Of a DNA stretch of 64,000 nucleotides, positions 34,428-43,241 are shown piece by piece. The stretch covers positions 1 through 64,000 of the forward strand of contig CAZLCK010000002.1 of the NCBI GenBank assembly GCA_964558235.1. The letters run 5' to 3'. The translations under genes were made by a program, and so were the position numbers. Position 1 is the stretch's first letter, and each line of letters starts with the position of its first letter. Origin of the DNA: CAZLCK01 sp964558235 (GTDB lineage Bacteria; Actinomycetota; Coriobacteriia; Coriobacteriales; CADBOM01). The notes beneath the pieces are model-generated. The model had not been told where the DNA came from and searched no databases. It was given only the letters and a program-made list of their open reading frames with translations.

Positions 34428-35942
34428 ATGGCGTATTTTTATCCGGAAACTGCCCATACTTTTAACGAGTATTTATTAGTTCCAGGATATTCGTCGGCTG
34501 AGTGTATTCCAGATAAAGTGAGTCTCAAAACACCACTTGTAAAATTTAAAAAAGGACAAGAAAGTCCTATTAGTCTTTCTATTCCTTTAACTTCTGCAAT
34601 CATGCAATCTGTATCCGATGACAAGATGGCAATTGCATTAGCTACCGAAGGCGGCTTGTCATTTATTTACGGATCTCAAACTATTGAATCTGAAGCCGCA
34701 ATGATTGCTAGGGTCAAGGATTATAAAGCTGGTTTTGTTGAGAGTGATTCCAACATTTCACCAGATATGACTTTGGCAGATGTCGTTGAACTCAAAAGGC
34801 AATCGGGGCATTCTACCATGCCTGTTACAGAGGATGGAAGTGCTCATGGCAAGATTGTTGGAATCGTAACTAGTCGAGATTATAGACTTTCTAGAATGTC
34901 TTTGGATACTAAAGTCGTTGACTTTATGACTCCGCGTGAAAAGCTCATTGTAGCTGGTAAAGACACAACTTTATCCGAGGCTAATGACATTATTTGGGAT
35001 CATCGAATAAATGCTTTACCAGTCGTTGATGAAGATGACAGGCTTTTGTCGATGGTCTTTCGCAAAGATTATGATTCTCACAAAGAAAATCCAAATGAGC
35101 TACTAGATTCTCAAAAACGCTACATGGTTGGCGCTGGAATTAATACTCGTGATTACAAAGAACGCGTTCCTGCTTTAATTGAAGCTGGGGCTGATGTTTT
35201 GTGCATCGACTCCTCTGAAGGCTTTACTGAATGGCAAAAAAATACTCTATCTTGGATTAGAGATAATTATGGCGACGATATTAAGGTCGGAGCTGGCAAT
35301 ATTGTTGATGCTGAGGGCTTTCGTTTCTTAGCAGATTGTGGAGCTGACTTCATAAAGGTTGGAATTGGTGGCGGTTCCATTTGTATCACGCGTGAACAAA
35401 AGGGTATTGGACGTGGTCAGGCAACCTCTCTTATCGATGTTGCCCATGAACGTGATAAGTACTTTGAAGAAAAAGGCGTTTATATTCCAGTTTGTTCTGA
35501 TGGTGGTGTGGTTTATGACCATCACATGACACTCGCTTTAGCAATGGGCGCAGACTTTTTGATGTTAGGTCGTTATTTTGCAAGATTTGATGAGAGCCCA
35601 ACTGCAAGAGTTTCAATCAATGGGAGCTATATGAAGGAATACTGGGGTGAGGGTTCTGCTCGCGCTCGCAATTGGCAAAGATATGACATGGGCGGAAAGA
35701 AGGGTCTTTCTTTTGAAGAGGGAGTTGACTCTTATGTGCCTTATGCTGGATCGCTTAAAGATAATGTCTCTCAGACTTTAATTAAGATGCGTTCTACAAT
35801 GTGCAATTGTGGAGCACTTTCTATTCCAGAGTTTCAACAAAAAGCAAAAATTACGCTGGTAAGTTCAACATCGATAATTGAGGGCGGAGCACACGATGTT
35901 TTGCTAAAAGACTCCGCTTCTGCTACTGGCGCATCATTTTAA
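34428..35942 (+). CDS. guaB: IMP dehydrogenase (Tritrichomonas-like clade)
   Basis: 504 residues. Oxidises IMP to XMP, the committed step to GTP. TIM barrel with two CBS domains inserted at about 105-215. Catalytic loop GGGSICITREQKGIGRGQA with the nucleophile at Cys319; flap WGEGSARARNWQRYDMGGKKGLSFEEGVDSYVPYAG; tail STMCNCGALSIPEFQQKAKITLVSS. From memory this matches the Tritrichomonas foetus enzyme (503 residues, catalytic Cys319) much better than the GVGPGSICTTR type of most bacteria. GAAGAGAGG precedes the ATG. leuS follows after 25 bp and may share the transcript. Confidence 0.95.
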   Translation: MAYFYPETAHTFNEYLLVPGYSSAECIPDKVSLKTPLVKFKKGQESPISLSIPLTSAIMQSVSDDKMAIALATEGGLSFIYGSQTIESEAAMIARVKDYKAGFVESDSNISPDMTLADVVELKRQSGHSTMPVTEDGSAHGKIVGIVTSRDYRLSRMSLDTKVVDFMTPREKLIVAGKDTTLSEANDIIWDHRINALPVVDEDDRLLSMVFRKDYDSHKENPNELLDSQKRYMVGAGINTRDYKERVPALIEAGADVLCIDSSEGFTEWQKNTLSWIRDNYGDDIKVGAGNIVDAEGFRFLADCGADFIKVGIGGGSICITREQKGIGRGQATSLIDVAHERDKYFEEKGVYIPVCSDGGVVYDHHMTLALAMGADFLMLGRYFARFDESPTARVSINGSYMKEYWGEGSARARNWQRYDMGGKKGLSFEEGVDSYVPYAGSLKDNVSQTLIKMRSTMCNCGALSIPEFQQKAKITLVSSTSIIEGGAHDVLLKDSASATGASF

Positions 35943-35967
35943 TCAAGACTAAAGGAGCACATAAAAG

Positions 35968-38517
35968 TTGATCGAAGAATATAACCCTAGATCGATTGAG
36001 CCAAAGTGGCAAAAGATCTGGGAAGAATCTGGTGAGTTTAAAGTAGATGAAAACTCCGATAAACCCAAGATGTATGTCTTGGAGATGTTTCCATATCCAT
36101 CTGGTGATATTCATATGGGGCATGTGCGCAACTATACAATTGGTGATGTGATTGCGCGCTATTCCAAGATGCAAGGATATGATGTTTTACATCCAATTGG
36201 TTGGGATGCCTTTGGACTACCTGCAGAAAATGCTGCTATTAAGCACAATTCTCATCCAGCAAATTGGACTTATTCCAATATTGAAACCCAAAAGAACTCT
36301 TTTAGACGTATGGGATTTTCGTATGATTGGGATAGAACTGTTGTAACTTGTGATGCCGATTACTATCGCTGGGGGCAATGGATTTTCTTAAAACTCTACG
36401 AGATGGGTCTTGTTGAAAGAAAGAGTTCACCTGTCAATTGGTGTCCTGGGTGCAAGACCGTTTTAGCTAATGAGCAAGTGTTGGATGGGGGAGCTTGTTG
36501 GAGATGCGATTCTGTTGTTGAAAAGCGTGAGCTAGAACAATGGTACTTTAAAATTACCAATTATTCTCAAGAGCTTCTAGATGATTTGCAAAAGCTAAAA
36601 GGCTGGCCTACACGAGTTAAGCAGATGCAAGAGAATTGGATCGGAAGATCTGAGGGTGCTGAGGTTGACTTTACGCTATGTGATTCAAATGGTGAGATAA
36701 CTGAGCAAAAGATCACTGTATTTACAACAAGAGCTGACACCTTGTTTGGATGTACATTCTTTTTGTTAGCGCCGGAACATCCATTAGTTCATGAGCTCGT
36801 TTGTGGTACTGAATATGAGCAAGATGTAAATGAAGTAATTGAGATTGCCAGAAAATCCAGTGCTGTTGAAAGATCTTTAGGAAATCGTGAAAAGCATGGT
36901 GCCTTTACTGGAAGATATGTTGTTAATCCTGTAAACAATGAGAAAGTTCCTGTTTGGATTAGCGATTACGTCATGATGGACTATGGAACTGGCGCTGTTA
37001 TGGCCGTTCCTTCTGGAGATCAGCGCGACTTCGAATTTGCTCGTAAATATAACCTTCCAATTATTCCAGTTGTTTTGCCTAAGGGTGATCCTTTGTTCGC
37101 GCAACTAAAGGATGAAAAGGGTAGGGTAGTCACAAACGTCGATTGGGATCAGGCCTTTGACTGCGAAGGTTATATGGTTCAATCTGGCGATTTTACTGGA
37201 CTTAAAGGTGGCAAAGGCTCTGAAGGATTTAATGCTGTAGTTAATTATTTAGAGGAATGCGGTACAGGACGTAAAGCTATTACCTACCGTTTGCGTGATT
37301 GGCTTATTTCGCGCCAGCGTTATTGGGGAAATCCAATTCCTATGATTCATTGCGACCATTGCGGAATCGTTCCTGTCGCAGAAAGTGACTTGCCAGTTTT
37401 GTTACCTATGGATGTAGATGTTTCTTCTGGTAAGTCAGTCAAAGATATTCCAGATTTTTATAACGTTAAGTGTCCAAAGTGTGGGGCGGATGCTCATAGA
37501 GAGACCGACACAATGGACACCTTTACGTGTTCTTCTTGGTATTACTTGCGTTATGCCGACCCTCATAATGACAAGCTTCCGTTTGATAAGGAAAAAGTTG
37601 ACAGATGGCTTCCAACCGACCAATACATTGGTGGTATAGAGCATGCAATTTTGCACCTTTTATATTCGCGCTTCTTTGTGAAGGCTCTGCGCGATGCTGG
37701 ACTTTTGAGTTTTGATGAGCCATTTGAAAATCTACTAACACAGGGTATGGTAAAGCTTGATGGTGCAGTTATGTCTAAATCTTTGGGGAACGTAATTGCT
37801 CCAGAAGACATGATAGAAAAATACGGCGTGGATGCGCTGCGTGCTTTTATCTTGTTTATGGCTCCTCCTGACAAGGATTTAGAATGGTCAAATGAAGGTC
37901 TTGAAGGCATTTGGCGCTTTATGAATAGAGTTTGGCGCATGGTTCATATTCTCTATGGAGAAAATGATGACCAGGTTGATCAAAACATCATTAGAGATAT
38001 TACTGATTCTGAGCTTGAAAAGGCCAATAAGGATCTTACTCGAGAACTCCATCGTGTTATTGGGAAGTTTACTGACGATATGGATCGCAGAAACTTCAAT
38101 ACTGCAATTGCTGCACTTATGGAGCTAGTCAACAAAACTACTAACTATCTTCATATTTCTGAAGAATATAGAGATGTAGAACTTTGTAAGCACGTTGGCA
38201 AAACTATAGTCGAGCTTTTTTCTCCAATTGCACCTCATTTTTGTGAAGAGCTCTATCATAGTGTGATCGGTGGAACTGGCTCTATTAATGATGTTGATTG
38301 GCCAGTTTATGATCCTGACCTTGCGAGGGCAGATGAGGTTGAAATTGCTATTCAGGTCAATGGCAAGATTAAAGCCAGAATTGATGTAGCAGCTGATACC
38401 AGTGAGAATGATGTCAAGGCCTTAGCTCAAGAAAGCGTTGCTGGCGCTTTGGAAGGTAAAGAGATTAAGAAGATCATCTATGTTGCTGGCAAGCTTGTAA
38501 ATATTGTTGCTAAGTAG
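35968..38517 (+). CDS. leuS: Leucyl-tRNA synthetase
   Basis: 849 residues, class I. MFPYPSGDIHMGHVRNYTIGDVIAR is the HIGH motif region; zinc-type cysteines appear in NWCPGCKTVLANEQVLDGGACWRC; the CP1 editing domain has VFTTRADTLFGCTFFLLAPEHPLV and MAVPSGDQRDFEFA; GAVMSKSLGNVI is the KMSKS loop; the C-terminal domain ends ALEGKEIKKIIYVAGKLVNIVA. The start is a TTG at 35968; GGAG sits 10 nt upstream and the first residues IEEYNPRSIEPKWQKIWEE are typical of the family. Confidence 0.97.
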   Translation: MIEEYNPRSIEPKWQKIWEESGEFKVDENSDKPKMYVLEMFPYPSGDIHMGHVRNYTIGDVIARYSKMQGYDVLHPIGWDAFGLPAENAAIKHNSHPANWTYSNIETQKNSFRRMGFSYDWDRTVVTCDADYYRWGQWIFLKLYEMGLVERKSSPVNWCPGCKTVLANEQVLDGGACWRCDSVVEKRELEQWYFKITNYSQELLDDLQKLKGWPTRVKQMQENWIGRSEGAEVDFTLCDSNGEITEQKITVFTTRADTLFGCTFFLLAPEHPLVHELVCGTEYEQDVNEVIEIARKSSAVERSLGNREKHGAFTGRYVVNPVNNEKVPVWISDYVMMDYGTGAVMAVPSGDQRDFEFARKYNLPIIPVVLPKGDPLFAQLKDEKGRVVTNVDWDQAFDCEGYMVQSGDFTGLKGGKGSEGFNAVVNYLEECGTGRKAITYRLRDWLISRQRYWGNPIPMIHCDHCGIVPVAESDLPVLLPMDVDVSSGKSVKDIPDFYNVKCPKCGADAHRETDTMDTFTCSSWYYLRYADPHNDKLPFDKEKVDRWLPTDQYIGGIEHAILHLLYSRFFVKALRDAGLLSFDEPFENLLTQGMVKLDGAVMSKSLGNVIAPEDMIEKYGVDALRAFILFMAPPDKDLEWSNEGLEGIWRFMNRVWRMVHILYGENDDQVDQNIIRDITDSELEKANKDLTRELHRVIGKFTDDMDRRNFNTAIAALMELVNKTTNYLHISEEYRDVELCKHVGKTIVELFSPIAPHFCEELYHSVIGGTGSINDVDWPVYDPDLARADEVEIAIQVNGKIKARIDVAADTSENDVKALAQESVAGALEGKEIKKIIYVAGKLVNIVAK

Positions 38518-38961
38518 AGATAAAGGCTTTAAAAGGGGATTAATCTAATGGAGAGTTTATCTGCCTGTAGAGCTATTTTCATAACTTTACATAAGATATA
38601 TTATCAGATTTAAATAAAAGATAAGCTTTAAGTAGCCATCGATCCTAAATACTTTTTTAACGATACTTAAGTCATTTAAATGAGCTATAAGCATTAACAA
38701 TTTTTACTTTAAAGTAACAAGCTTAAAGACATAAGCTTGTTAACCTTACAAGCTGTTTAAACTGTTCTTCATTATTTGTATGTATGATGATTTGAATCTA
38801 ATCAGTAAAAACGATCCACGCCATTGTAGATTTTCATTTTCTTCATAACCTGTATTTCAATTCTCTACGGTTACTTTTATTGATGACCTACTTGACGTGG
38901 ATCGCAATATTCTTTTTATAGTTAAAAGCTAGGATATTAAATGCTTTTAAATTTCAGCAGT
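38518..38961. other. 444-bp gene-free stretch with several inverted repeats
   Basis: No convincing ORF lies between the convergent leuS and flavin reductase genes. It contains a 14-bp palindrome TTACTTTAAAGTAA (38704-38717), a 10-bp inverted repeat TAACAAGCTT-N8-AAGCTTGTTA (38715-38742), and two distant complementary arms CGATCCACG (38812-38820) and CGTGGATCG (38896-38904). None is followed by a clear T-run. A structured RNA or transcription-end region is possible; function unknown. Confidence 0.5.
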
Positions 38962-40935
38962 TTAGATTATTGGATCAACTCCAATGTCCATAGCTGCTTG
39001 ATAAGCGTTCCAATTTGCTTCACGAATGCTCTTTGAGGCTAGCGCATCGCCAACCAGATAGAATTGCGGAGCACATAGACGCAAGCTCAAAGCTTCATCG
39101 CGCAGAGGACGCATACCCATTGCAGTTGCAACAGTATCGGCCTTGAAGAGCTGTTGAGTTCCATCAGGACCCTCGGCAATAACACCTTCTGGTGTAACTT
39201 CAATAGCGCGTGTTGATGTATGTACATCGATTCCATATTTTGGATACTGCAAGTTTAAAGCATTTTGCTGAAGAATATTTCCACCTGCATTTAAAGCTGG
39301 AGCCATCTCCAAAACGGTGCATTTCTTACCTTGCATTCCTAGATAAACGCTGAGCTCGCTACCTACAAGACCGCCACCAAGAATGACAACGTTGTCGCCT
39401 GCCTTCTCTGGATGTTTATAAAGTTCTTGAGCAGAGATTACATTGTCACCATCAATGCCCGGAATTGGAGCTACAAACTCTTTAGCTCCTAATGCAACGA
39501 TAATTGCGTCAGCACCAATCTCATCGCAAATCTCTTGAGTCGCATTGGTATTGAGTCTAATATCAACACCTGCCTCTTCACAAAGGCGTGCTTGTTGAGC
39601 AATGTAATTATCTAGATGCTTTTTAAATGGAACGTCTTTCTCGCATGTCAATACACCACCAAGATGATCGTTCTTTTCGAGCAAAATAACTTCATGCCCA
39701 CGCTGAGCAGCGGTAATAGCCGCTGTCATACCTGCGATTCCACCACCGACTACTAGAACTTTCTTTGGCTTAGCTTCAATACGCGGATATTTCTGCTCTT
39801 CAGCCCAGCCTATTTGCGGATTGATTGCGCATGAATACTCCTCTCCTTGTAAAACATGGGAGAAGCAAGATGAACATCTTAAACACTGTCTTATGTGTTC
39901 ATCGTCTCCATCATGCGCTTTATTTGGTAGATCTGGGTCAGCAGATAGTGCGCGCGCTAGCTCAACAACATCAGCTTTTCCGCTTGCAATGATCTCTTCC
40001 ATCATTTCTGGATCAGAAAGCGATCCGACGCAGGCGACAGGTGTATCTACATGCTTTTTAATCTCAGCAGCATATTTAACATTAACACCGTCTTCCAAGA
40101 ACATATTTGGATGAGTGATTGTAAATACTTCATCACGCTCGTGGCATCCAGCAGAAACGTGAATCAAATCTAGATGACCATCAAGATGCTTTGCAATCTC
40201 AACACCATAGTCGAGGTCATATCCACCATCATAGATCTCAGAGCCTGATATACGCATCTCAATTACAAAGTTAGGGCCGCACTTCTTACGGATTGCATCG
40301 CATACAGCTATCGGGAAGCGCATACGATTTTCCATAGAACCGCCCCACTCATCTTTACGGTCATTTGTTGGATGCATAAACTGGGTCAGCAACCAACCAT
40401 GCCCACCATGTAGCGTAACCATGCCAAACCCTAGATGTTTTGCAAGTGCTGCAGCATCAGCGAATTTATTGATTGTACGTTCGATTATCTCAGGTGGCAT
40501 CTCCTCGGCAACAACATCGCCTTCATGATGGAAGTTATCGGTTTTTGTTGCAACTGCTCCATAAATCGTATGACCCATGTCATAGGAAAGTCTAGCGGAA
40601 GAGCCGCAGTGATTTAACTCGATAGAAGGCACAGCACCATGTTTAGAAACACATTTTGCCATCCTATTTAAATGAACACAATTCGCGATATTATCCATAT
40701 GGATATGTGGGCCATTTCCCATTCCTAGTTCGCTATCTACGGTTGCATCTCCATAGCAGACAGCGGCACATCCACCCATAGCCTTACGCTCATAAAACAT
40801 CATATTTTCAGGCAAAGGCTGATTTCCATATGTGCTTAAACTAGTTCCTTGTGGTGAAGCAAAAATCCTGTTTTTAAAATAGGTGTTAGCCAAAATGATA
40901 GGCTCAAATAGATGAGGATATTTGAGTTTGTACAT
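38962..40935 (-). CDS. NADH:flavin oxidoreductase / 2,4-dienoyl-CoA reductase family (BaiH/BaiCD-like)
   Basis: 657 residues. N-terminal old-yellow-enzyme TIM barrel with FMN (LFEPIILANTYFKNRIFASPQG; LHGGHGWLLTQFMHPTNDRKDEWGGSMENRMRFP), a 4Fe-4S site C-L-R-C-S-S-C...EEYSCAINP near residues 340-365, then FAD and NADH domains (VLVVGGGIAGMTAAITAAQRGHEVILLE; VVILGGGLVGSELSVYLGMQGKKCTVLE). Such enzymes reduce activated C=C bonds in enoates, dienoyl-CoAs or steroid intermediates; the substrate is not deducible. AGGAG is 5 nt before the ATG. It lies downstream of the UroD-type methyltransferase on the same strand but behind a terminator. Confidence 0.92.
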   Translation of the reverse strand: MYKLKYPHLFEPIILANTYFKNRIFASPQGTSLSTYGNQPLPENMMFYERKAMGGCAAVCYGDATVDSELGMGNGPHIHMDNIANCVHLNRMAKCVSKHGAVPSIELNHCGSSARLSYDMGHTIYGAVATKTDNFHHEGDVVAEEMPPEIIERTINKFADAAALAKHLGFGMVTLHGGHGWLLTQFMHPTNDRKDEWGGSMENRMRFPIAVCDAIRKKCGPNFVIEMRISGSEIYDGGYDLDYGVEIAKHLDGHLDLIHVSAGCHERDEVFTITHPNMFLEDGVNVKYAAEIKKHVDTPVACVGSLSDPEMMEEIIASGKADVVELARALSADPDLPNKAHDGDDEHIRQCLRCSSCFSHVLQGEEYSCAINPQIGWAEEQKYPRIEAKPKKVLVVGGGIAGMTAAITAAQRGHEVILLEKNDHLGGVLTCEKDVPFKKHLDNYIAQQARLCEEAGVDIRLNTNATQEICDEIGADAIIVALGAKEFVAPIPGIDGDNVISAQELYKHPEKAGDNVVILGGGLVGSELSVYLGMQGKKCTVLEMAPALNAGGNILQQNALNLQYPKYGIDVHTSTRAIEVTPEGVIAEGPDGTQQLFKADTVATAMGMRPLRDEALSLRLCAPQFYLVGDALASKSIREANWNAYQAAMDIGVDPII

Positions 40936-40969
40936 TCATTCTCCTTTCAAACTTTCCTAATGAGCACAC

Positions 40970-41011
40970 AAAAAAGGTGCCTAGACGGGATATCTCCGCC
41001 ACGGCACCTTT
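40970..41011 (-). terminator. Terminator after the UroD-type methyltransferase gene
   Basis: On the minus strand AAAGGTGCC (41011-41003) pairs with GGCACCTTT (40981-40973) around a 21-nt loop and runs into a T-run (to 40970). The loop start GTGGC can also pair with the upstream GCCAC, which would disturb the stem, so some regulation of the downstream flavin reductase is possible. Confidence 0.8.
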
Positions 41012-41068
41012 GTGGCAAATCTATTATCTAAATACTAACAACTATAACTTAGATTTAACAGTAAAACA

Positions 41069-42112
41069 CTAGTCATAGAAGCATCCACCATAGTCATAGA
41101 CAGCTTTTTCAAGTGTCATTTGCTTACGCATGTTATTTTCGTCACCAATCGGTCCAACAAAGCCTCCACAGAATGCATATCCACCATCTGGAGCAAAGGT
41201 ATCGATGATGTTTTTTACCTCTTCAATGATGGCTTCATCTGGACAATCTGGTTCTAGAAGAATTCCTGATGGATCAAATGCGCCAACAATAGCAATCTCG
41301 CGACCCCACTTCTTCTTAAATCCAACAAGATCGTTCATTGTTTGAGCTGGATCCCATGCAACAACACCAGCCTCATCATGGCATATTTCGATGAAGTTTG
41401 CAGCTGTACCACAGTTATGGAATTGAATTGGGATATCGTTTTGTAAAGCGATCTCAGCCATACGCTTATAGCATGGCAAGAAGAAGCGTCTGAACATCTC
41501 TTCGCTCATAAATGGGACATTTGCAGAACAGGTATCATCGACCATCCAAAGTGCATCTGGCTTTAAATATTTGAAATACTTTTCTTCGATGTCGCAGTAG
41601 AAGTCCATAATGTACTCAAGTAGAGCTTCAACTTCTTCTGGCTCTTCTGACATTGCAATGAGACCTTCAGTAAAGCCCATGAAAGATACGAATGTTTGGA
41701 ATGGGCCTACAAATATATTTTGAGCAACAGCAGTTACATTGCGATCGATCTTCCAAAGTTTTAGATCATCTTTTACCATCTGCTCCCAGTCTACATCGCT
41801 ATAATCTGGAGCTTTAATAACGTCACGCCATTTAGTTATGTCATCTAAAATGAAATTATTTGGCTCAGGAAGTTTTGCGCCTCCAACCTTCTCCTCGCCT
41901 ACCCACTTTACACCCCAGATGTCAATTCCATCTCCATTAGGATCCATATGGCCGCTTGTTATAGAAGGTCCAACTGGCATTAGAGGGATAACTTTTTCAA
42001 ACGACAAAGGCATACCCACCGACCAGATCGGAACCCACTCGGGAATCTCATGTCTGAGCATTCTCATATAGTTTTCGCCAGGAGTAAGCTTTCGATCTTC
42101 AATCTTTGGCAT
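41069..42112 (-). CDS. Uroporphyrinogen decarboxylase-fold corrinoid methyltransferase (MtaA/demethylase-like)
   Basis: 347 residues with a UroD-like TIM barrel, but no haem-pathway context and a zinc-type motif (IPIQFHNCGTAANF, His and Cys) used by Co-methyltransferases of the MtaA/CmuA/O-demethylase group. Other marks are LWMVDDTCSANVPFMSEEMFRRFFLP and GGYAFCGGFVGPIGDENN. It should move a methyl group between a substrate or thiol/tetrahydrofolate and a methyl-cobalt corrinoid. No corrinoid protein is next to it; the nearest one in the window is at 3205-3849. AGAGG lies before the ATG. The substrate is unknown. Confidence 0.85.
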   Translation of the reverse strand: MPKIEDRKLTPGENYMRMLRHEIPEWVPIWSVGMPLSFEKVIPLMPVGPSITSGHMDPNGDGIDIWGVKWVGEEKVGGAKLPEPNNFILDDITKWRDVIKAPDYSDVDWEQMVKDDLKLWKIDRNVTAVAQNIFVGPFQTFVSFMGFTEGLIAMSEEPEEVEALLEYIMDFYCDIEEKYFKYLKPDALWMVDDTCSANVPFMSEEMFRRFFLPCYKRMAEIALQNDIPIQFHNCGTAANFIEICHDEAGVVAWDPAQTMNDLVGFKKKWGREIAIVGAFDPSGILLEPDCPDEAIIEEVKNIIDTFAPDGGYAFCGGFVGPIGDENNMRKQMTLEKAVYDYGGCFYD

Positions 42113-42272
42113 AATGCATAACCTCTTCTCTTATCTAGTTACTTCCATCTCTAAATGATATAAAAACCATTTAAATTTAAAAGGTATTAAGAAGAAGTTT
42201 TTAGTTTTCTTAAAGGATAAAATTTAAAAATGATTAATTTAGGAAAAAGAATAGGTAATAATTTATTAAGAC

Positions 42273-43109
42273 TTAAAATTTTCCCTGCTTAAAAGCAATA
42301 ATCAATGACCTAGTTAAAGATAGATCATCATCTTCTTCATAGATATCTTTTCTATTAACCCACTCAGCATAGCAAAGCTCGTTTTTATCCATTTTTAATT
42401 GTGAACTTCCATCTAAGTTAGCTATAAATCCCATCAAAATATCGCTAGCAAAACCCCATGGTTGGCTCGAAAAGTACCTGATGTCTTTAACGCAAACACC
42501 TGTCTCTTCTCTAACTTCTCGCATTACAGTTTGCTCTAAAGTCTCCCCAATCTCACAAAAACCAGCTATCAAAGCGCGTTCGGTGTACTCTCCCCTAGCA
42601 TATTTGGTCATCAATATATTCTCTCCGTCAATAACAGCAACAATGATTGCAGGATTAATTCTTGGGTAAACTCTATTTGAACATTGCGGACAATATAATG
42701 CTCTTTCGTCTAAGGCAACTTCCATCTTATGAGTGCATCTTCCGCAATATCTATTTGTTTCATACCAAGTTCCAAGTTGATATCCAACAGAAATAGCAAA
42801 TTGCTCGTCTTTTAAAAACGGAGTTGAACTACGTAAAATCGGCTCATAACTTGTAGCTTTGATATCAACATCAAATTCTGGATGCCAAAAATATGGTTCA
42901 TCATCGATTGAAAAAAGATAGATAAAATTTTCGTCTAAATCTATGTTGGATTTTGATAAGTCAAAAAAAGTTGGAACGGTAAAATCTCTATCTCGATCTA
43001 CGCTCATAAGGACATCTCTGCCCTTAAAAGTCAATATTTTAGACTCATCAGTAGGAGTACAAACCTTGTAAGAATTGATGAATAATTTTGGATTTATATC
43101 TTGGAGCAA
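42273..43109 (-). CDS. nudC: NAD+ diphosphatase / NAD-capped RNA hydrolase
   Basis: 278 residues. Zinc ribbon (Y-C-G-R-C-T...LYCPQCSNRVYPRINPAIIVAV) followed by the Nudix box GFCEIGETLEQTVMREVREETGV and the NudC SQPWGFASDILMGF motif (SQPWPFPxS in the family). It hydrolyses NAD(H) to NMN and AMP and can remove NAD caps from RNA. I place the start at the TTG at 43109 because GAGGAG lies 5 nt upstream; the earlier TTG at 43124 overlaps that site. Confidence 0.92.
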   Translation of the reverse strand: MLQDINPKLFINSYKVCTPTDESKILTFKGRDVLMSVDRDRDFTVPTFFDLSKSNIDLDENFIYLFSIDDEPYFWHPEFDVDIKATSYEPILRSSTPFLKDEQFAISVGYQLGTWYETNRYCGRCTHKMEVALDERALYCPQCSNRVYPRINPAIIVAVIDGENILMTKYARGEYTERALIAGFCEIGETLEQTVMREVREETGVCVKDIRYFSSQPWGFASDILMGFIANLDGSSQLKMDKNELCYAEWVNRKDIYEEDDDLSLTRSLIIAFKQGKF

Positions 43110-43241
43110 GATGACTCCTCTCAATTGATTAACGTCTTATTTAGTTTAGTGGGTTATACTCTAACCGGCGACTATAAATCTAAAAAATACGGGGTAGTTT
43201 CTAGCTTTTTTAAAGGTAGAAGACGGAAAGGGCGAGCATAG

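Noticed and set aside
41069..42112. Haem-pathway uroporphyrinogen decarboxylase (hemE)
   Set aside because: The zinc-type HNCG motif and lack of haem genes nearby fit a corrinoid methyltransferase better.
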